From Wolfiporia cocos (Eukaryota > Basidiomycota > Agaricomycetes > Polyporales > Phaeolaceae), in contig JACCLO010000004.1 in assembly GCA_029448655.1 (NCBI GenBank), positions 1,364,001 through 1,428,000 of the forward strand: a stretch of 64,000 nt of DNA. The letters are read 5' to 3'. The position numbers and the translations under genes are program-made. Shown here one piece after another: positions 58,974 to 64,000 of the stretch; position 1 is the stretch's first letter, and each line of letters starts with the position of its first letter. A model generated the notes under the pieces. The model saw only the letters and a list, made by a program, of their open reading frames with translations. It was not told the origin of the DNA and made no database searches.

Positions 58974-60598
58974 TCACCTCTTCCGCTTCCGCGACTTGAC
59001 AATCTCACTGCACTCCCGACAATACCACTCGACGTTCTTCTTTGGCAGCGAAGTAAGACCCACACATCCCAGATGGAACTGTCGAGAGAGAATCACATCG
59101 ATTAATGCACTTCATGCAGAGATATGAAAATTACTGACCCACTCAATCTCGCATTCTTCCCTGTCACAAGCAATCATCTAGAAATAGGGGCGTGTCATGG
59201 ACGAATGTGATACTTAAAATTAAGAGTATACTCACATCCCCATACGAAACCTGTCTACAGTAGCAATACACAGGCTCATTGGGGTCAATGGGAACATCAG
59301 GAACAAGCACCATCGAGGCCAACGGGGGAATGGTAACCGTCAACCCAGTTGAGGCTACGGGAGGCGGCTCCGCGTTCTCAAGGCTTTGTGTCGGGGGCAC
59401 AGTGTGGATCTTCTTCCTCGACCACTTCGCCTTCCTGCGCCGCGGGCGTACCTGTGCTATCTTCTGCCCGGCAGCGGCGGACTCTGACATGAATATACCG
59501 ATGGTGGGCCCATCTGCATCAGTGCTGTCCGCCTCTTGTGAGTCTTGTGGCTGATTGATTTCTACGATAGACGGGATAGGGCTAACGGGTCTTCGAGGAG
59601 CGCGGATGGTAGGAGGTGGGACCACTTCTGGAAGAATGATGCTAGACATGTAGGTGCCAGGTCTTAGACCAAGTGTGATAGATGTCTCCTGCTCTTTGAT
59701 GGCTCGATCCAGGTCACGAATATACCTGTCAGCCTGTAATATCGAGTCAGAATGTTTCAGAGGGGAAGATGGGCGATACCGACCAGGTCATACGCAAAAC
59801 GTGCGACGTTAACTTTCTCATTCGCCGCGCGCACTATTTCTTCTGACAGCTGAGCCACATGTGTGAGTAGCTGGCGGGATGACTGCGGAGATGGCTGAGC
59901 CGCTGAGGGGGTCGATTTCGTGCCGGAAGCTATGGAGGACACTGTCGAGGCAGATCTTCCAGGCTCTAGCTTATGCGACGGGAGCGGATGAGCGTTCTCA
60001 TCTTGAGGAGATATTATGCTGTCACCCATCTCCGTGTCTTGTGTGGGCGGTGTGGCGTCTACATTGTCCACCGGCGGAAGACCACTGCTATGACCGGGCG
60101 AACCCTGAGCTATTGCCCTGCGCAGAGCAATATATTGATGGAGGCTATTCCCCAGCTCAACTTCGTTCTCTGCGGAATCAATGTAGTAAGCCTACAGCAG
60201 CGTGGGATTGGTAGCCCGAGACTTACTAAGCACTTGTTGATCGAGTTCAAGCATCAATGCAGATGAACGATGCAGCGACAGGGGCAACTGCTCGAGAACT
60301 ACGTGGATAGCATCTCAGCTCAATATCTCAAGCATGGGGCTCGAGAAAACTGACTCTCATAATTTTCCTCCTTGAATGCCTCCCAGATCTCTTTCCCCTT
60401 CTCTGATCTCTCAGGTACCTCCTCGAATGGTAGCCTTGTCACATCCTCCAAAGGCTGATTAGAAGTGGCATCTTCACCATTCTTTCTTTGCGCATCTTCA
60501 GCAACCCCATTCAATGAGAGTCCACTGGGATCCTGAGAGCGTTCCTCCTGTTGAGACGCTTCTGTTGTGCGTCGCTTGCGAGTTCTGCGTGAAGACAT
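58974..60598 (-). CDS. ING-family chromatin reader with PHD finger, multi-exon
   Basis: It starts at 60598 (MSSRRTRKRRTTEAS, a basic N-tail). The next exon reads EQLPLSLHRS and ALMLELDQQ, the ING N-terminal signature. A middle part reads RRAIAQGSPGHSSGLP then LLTHVAQLSEEIVRAANEKV and ADRYIRDLDRAIKEQ. A low-complexity linker follows, with a basic patch RPRRRKAKWSRKK. The C-terminal C4HC3 PHD finger is complete: YCYCRQVSYGD, MIACDREECEIEWFHLGCVG, WYCRECS, ending SRKRKR (stop 58974-58976). ING proteins (yeast Yng1/Yng2/Pho23) bind H3K4me3 through the PHD and target HAT or HDAC complexes. Introns between the PHD halves are short. Which ING subclass is not clear. Confidence 0.92.
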
Positions 60599-60912
60599 GC
60601 GTTGTGATGCGTGACAGGCCTTGCGTAAGGAGTTGGATAACTAGACCTGTCACGCACTTTGTAAGCGGTACAATTGCGTGTTACAGCTGGTGAGCACGCC
60701 GCCGTCACACGTCGTATCCTCCTTTCGTTGAAGATACAATCTCATATATATCACATTCTTTACGATGCACAACATTAGTGCATATCAATGTGACATAGCA
60801 GACTGTAGTAATTAGCGTCGCAATGTGCAAACACTCGTATCGGGATCGCCTGGACTACATGGGTAGATGAGTTCTAGAGATGGGGTAGTGCGCTGCGTGT
60901 CGATTGCAGAAG

Positions 60913-62196
60913 TTATATCGCAACATATACTGGGCCGCGGTTGTTCAACAAATACTGCGCCCTCGCCACCTCCATCATGATCGCCCACGCTTGTCCTTCC
61001 GCCGCCGTGCCGGGCGCAGCGAACCTCGGGCTGCCGCATACATCGCGCACAAAGCCCCACTTGTCCGTGTTCTCCACAGCAGCCAAGCGCATTTTCTCCG
61101 CCAGCTGCTCCCACCCCGCCACGGGCAACTCCCCGAAGTCAACGTATGGCGCGAGCGCTTGCGGCGCGTGCGCGTGCAGGTCGAGCAGGCGGTAGAGCGT
61201 GTACGCAAGCTGCTGGGCGAAATTCGTCTCGACGAAGGTCTTGTCGTCGTCGAGGATGTCGTGGAATAGTCCGTCCGGGCGCATGTGCCGCAAACACGCG
61301 GCGACCGTGCGTACGAGAATATCCAAGCATTGGCGCAGTTGATCGCCCAGCGCACGCTCGCGCTTGAAGAGACCGAGCACGGCTTTGGAGACCACTGCGT
61401 GAGTATGGGCGATGGACTCCCGGACGAGCATGAAGAGGATTCGGGTGATGCCCGCACAGACCCACCCGTTCCCGACGCCCCAGAACGCCTTCCGCTGGAA
61501 CGCGCCTTGCGCGAGGTCGTAGATGTGCGACCACTCCCCCGAGGGCGCCTGCAGTGCCTCAGCTGCAAGTATAATCTGCTGGAGGCCCACTCTAAGGAGA
61601 GATTGTGCGCTGTAGCGCGGATGGGATTGGCCGAGGTGGAAGAGGGCGGCAGAGACTAGGAAGGGAGGGAGCATATAAACAGTGTCCGACCAGATCTGAC
61701 TGCAGTCGATTCGGTGTGAGATTAGCTGATGCTGGTCCTCTGACAAATGTCCGCTGTGTTGGTCAACGATACACCTGAGCATCTTATCAGCACCGTCAGC
61801 GAGCGACGTGCTGGCTGCGCTACGAGGAGAGGGGAAAGTATTCCCCGTCTGTTCCTCACGAGATAGAAGGAAGTACAAGCCCTCGCCGTTGCTAGCGGGA
61901 TCAGCGAGGCCGAGATCGGAAGTGCCGTCTCCATTAAGCAGAACTGCAAGACGTCCGTCAGAACTCTGGCGAACGAGAGACTCATGCGCGAGTGCATAAA
62001 TGTACCGCACAAAATCGTACGGATGTGCTTCAACGGGGAGTTCAAGTGCGGAGTAAAAGTATTCGCAGTCAAGCAGCGCGTGCGTTGCTGTGCCTTGTTC
62101 CCATGAAGAACGTTGTGTGGCCAGGAGCGACGGGAGGAGCAGTCTGAGGCGCTTCGCGAGTGTCACTATCTCCGGCGATGCGTCTGCCTGGGTCAT
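60913..62196 (-). CDS. Glycoside hydrolase family 88/105 protein (unsaturated uronyl hydrolase type), 427 aa, intronless
   Basis: A single exon. Family features are SSWEQGTATHALLD near the start, QIWSDTVYMLPPFLVSAALF, EWSHIYDLAQG, FWGVGNGWVCAGITRIL, RPDGLFHDILDDDKTFVETN and the C-terminal WGFVRDVCGSPRF. The WGxGNGW and D-rich stretches are those of the (alpha/alpha)6 barrel hydrolases that cleave unsaturated rhamnogalacturonyl or glucuronyl ends made by polysaccharide lyases. No signal peptide is seen, so it is probably intracellular, acting on imported oligomers. The lack of introns stands out against neighbours and could reflect retro- or horizontal origin (inference). The 5' end and promoter are partly duplicated at 62540-62785. 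Confidence 0.88.
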   Translation of the reverse strand: MTQADASPEIVTLAKRLRLLLPSLLATQRSSWEQGTATHALLDCEYFYSALELPVEAHPYDFVRYIYALAHESLVRQSSDGRLAVLLNGDGTSDLGLADPASNGEGLYFLLSREEQTGNTFPSPRSAASTSLADGADKMLRCIVDQHSGHLSEDQHQLISHRIDCSQIWSDTVYMLPPFLVSAALFHLGQSHPRYSAQSLLRVGLQQIILAAEALQAPSGEWSHIYDLAQGAFQRKAFWGVGNGWVCAGITRILFMLVRESIAHTHAVVSKAVLGLFKRERALGDQLRQCLDILVRTVAACLRHMRPDGLFHDILDDDKTFVETNFAQQLAYTLYRLLDLHAHAPQALAPYVDFGELPVAGWEQLAEKMRLAAVENTDKWGFVRDVCGSPRFAAPGTAAEGQAWAIMMEVARAQYLLNNRGPVYVAI

Positions 62197-62785
62197 GGCG
62201 CATATACCTAGTGAGGGACTGTTACAGCAAAAAGGTCAGATAAGTATATGGAGTCTGTGGAAGCTGACTACTATCTGCCTGCGGGAGACTAGTATTAGCT
62301 ATAGGTCACTCACGCTATAATGGACATTCTCAATTGTTGGCGCCGAGTACTCCTGAGCACTATAATGATGCCACAATTAGACCGTGACCGCACTGTTTGT
62401 TATCTCAGGCAGCCCATGTGCATGACCGGCGAGCTGCGATGACCAACTTATTCTAGATCGAGACGAGCGGCATAGACGGGCGGCGACAATATTAATCTTG
62501 TTGAGCCAAGCCTGTTACACATGATGCAGTGTGCAGTGTCGCGAAGTACCTCCGGTGATGTACCTGCTTGGGTCATGGCGCATACATACACCTGGCGAAA
62601 TACTCACACAATAATGGCTAATCATTCTTCGCAAGCAGTGGTCGTGGCCGAATACTCTGAGCATGCCACAATTGGGCCGCGTCGTGACCGTGGTGCACGG
62701 GTGCTTGACTTCTCCGGTCATCTCAGGCGTCTCAGGCGACCCATGACCCGAGCCCTGAGAACGATGGCGTATCCTAGATCGTGTT
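62140..62785. repeat. Diverged direct duplication of the GH88/105 5' end and promoter
   Basis: Bases 62145-62465 and 62530-62785 are similar in the same orientation. Both hold GGGTCATGGCGCATA (the first contains the GH88/105 start codon in reverse), a TCACACAATAATGG / TCACGCTATAATGG stretch, ATGCCACAATT and TCATCTCAGGC / GTTATCTCAGGC, ending near CTAGATCG. The second copy runs into the start of the next gene at 62764. Confidence 0.7.
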
Positions 62786-64000
62786 GGACAGCGACAGTCT
62801 GGTTCAGCTGTGTGCTGGCCCTCGTCATGGCAAGTGGTGGTCAACAGCAGACCGTGTTTGACGCGCCCTTCGCCTCGCTGATCGACGCCGGAGCGAATGG
62901 CAGCATCGACTGGCGCGTCTCGGTATCAAAGGACTGGGATGTGAGTGCCCACCAGGCAGTCTGTATGCGCCTCAGAAGTAGTATGAAACGCGTCCCGTAG
63001 GTTCTGGGACCATTCCCTATACATGCCAGGGAGCAGCATTTCTTGTCTCCAGCATTTCCTCTCAACTGTAAGCATAAATAAAGCTCAAAGACTAGAGTAA
63101 GGTATTAACTGTGGACAGTGTCGGAGCCCTTAGACCATACTGCACAATGGCCCTCATCGTATGCTGATAACGGAACTGTAGGCTGGACTACGGCCCGTGC
63201 GAGAGACAACGGCACACTGGACGTGTCTTTCCCGGAGATCAGGTCGGTATATGCATTCATGTGCACAGGATTTACCAAGAGATTATTATCAGGTGGTCTT
63301 CACTCCGTGCAACCGAAGGGTGGGCTGCTCTTCAATCCCACTCGGTGCTGCATACGACAATTACGGTCTACCCGCCATCATCACAAGATGGGCAGTCGGC
63401 AAACCCGCCCAAATTGCTTATTGATCTCCTTCAGGGTTCTTTCTTTACTGTACTTCCGCCAAAGAACCATGAAAGCACAGAGGGTGTGGTACCAACATGG
63501 TATGCGGGTAACATTTATGCTATAGACAGAGCGCCGCCACAAATTGTGCCACTGCCGAGGGAACCATCCGCGACAGAGCCCACTGCGTACGATTTGTTCG
63601 TGAGCGGAGACTATGAAGTATAACAGACTATGTCACCGCTCTGTGTTATTTCTGATAAACCAATGTCTCGTGTAGATCCGACTGTTCGGTGATCCTCTCT
63701 TCAATTTAAGGCGCGACGGGATTCCCGTGCTGTCCCTTACTCTCTCAGCTTCACTCTTAACGAGCTCGAAGGCGGAGGTCATTTTATTGCCATCGCACGA
63801 TGTAACATGCGATTTTGTCGACGGTTGGGCGTTCGGCGACGCTTTGGGAGTCGGGGTACGCAGCTTGACCGGCTGGTGGACTGTGGGGAACGTCTCCCTC
63901 ACGACAATTACCGAACCCTCACCAGTGAGGCGACTATATGCGCGCATATACCTGCTCAAAACACTGAATTGACACATTCCCACCCATAGATTGAACTGCA
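62764..64000 (+). CDS. Secreted alpha/beta-hydrolase-like (S9/prolyl-oligopeptidase-like) protein, 3' truncated by window edge
   Basis: Exons 62764-62940, 63001-63067, 63119-63242 and then from about 63290 and 63675 on, with matching phases. It begins with a signal peptide (WTATVWFSCVLALVMASGG), then WRVSVSKDWDVLGPFPIHAR, EQHFLSPAFPLNLSEPLDHT, DVSFPEIRWSSLRATEGWAA, PPKLLIDLLQGSFFTVLPP, TWYAGNIYAIDRAPPQIVPL and YDLFVSGDYEIRLFGDPLF. This N-terminal pattern is common in large basidiomycete secreted proteins that carry an alpha/beta-hydrolase or prolyl-oligopeptidase domain further on. That domain would lie beyond base 64000, so the catalytic call is from memory of the family and is tentative. 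Confidence 0.6.

Overview
The window is nuclear DNA of a filamentous basidiomycete, most likely an Agaricomycete of the wood-decay or polypore type (inference). The signs are many short spliceosomal introns (mostly 45-70 bp), genes packed on both strands, a multi-exon microsomal P450, a GH88/105 pectin-type hydrolase, an F-box/LRR gene with a degenerate duplicate, and chromoviral Ty3/Gypsy elements. Exons below were rebuilt by hand from splice sites, phase continuity and family similarity. No database search was run.

Left part (1-11 kb) is a transposon graveyard. It opens inside a Ty3/Gypsy polyprotein (1-2187) followed by a zinc-knuckle ORF and the 3' LTR (3182-3889). Two solo LTRs with perfect 5-bp target duplications follow (4129-5293 and 8259-8954). 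Four TIR elements carry 8-bp target duplications and GC-rich or short-repeat subterminal arrays (4370-4984, 5657-6617, 7819-9869, 9019-9657). They are nested: one sits in a solo LTR, one splits a pseudogene, and one contains both a solo LTR and another TIR element. One solo LTR also splits a tRNA-like sequence. A further inverted-repeat element lies at about 10.02-10.87 kb.

Middle-left part (11-28 kb) holds an unrecognised acidic protein gene (11925-13353), an F-box gene (17507-19237) with a decayed duplicate (13.95-15.1 kb) inside a roughly 1.7-kb segmental duplication, a TA-flanked MITE (21.23-21.92 kb), and an intact gene for a fungal DUF2422/DUF2421 multi-pass transporter (22.84-26.96 kb). 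The pseudogene at 5.4-7.2 kb is a decayed copy of that transporter.

Right part (28.5-64 kb) is conserved gene space: NUF2 (kinetochore) divergent from a RecQ/BLM-type helicase across a promoter with two ACGCGT boxes; a P450 with a P450 relic downstream; RTCA (RNA 3'-phosphate cyclase) divergent from a HOOK dynein adaptor; CDC50/Lem3 flippase subunit; a VPS73-like MFS sugar transporter; a second RTCA-like gene that has lost the catalytic histidine; a U6 snRNA gene; MCM-binding protein divergent from TRAPPC13; an ING-family PHD protein; a GH88/105 hydrolase; and the 5' part of a secreted alpha/beta-hydrolase-like gene that runs off the window. Themes are chromosome segregation and replication (NUF2, RecQ, MCMBP, ING), membrane traffic (HOOK, CDC50, TRAPPC13) and RNA processing (RTCA, U6).
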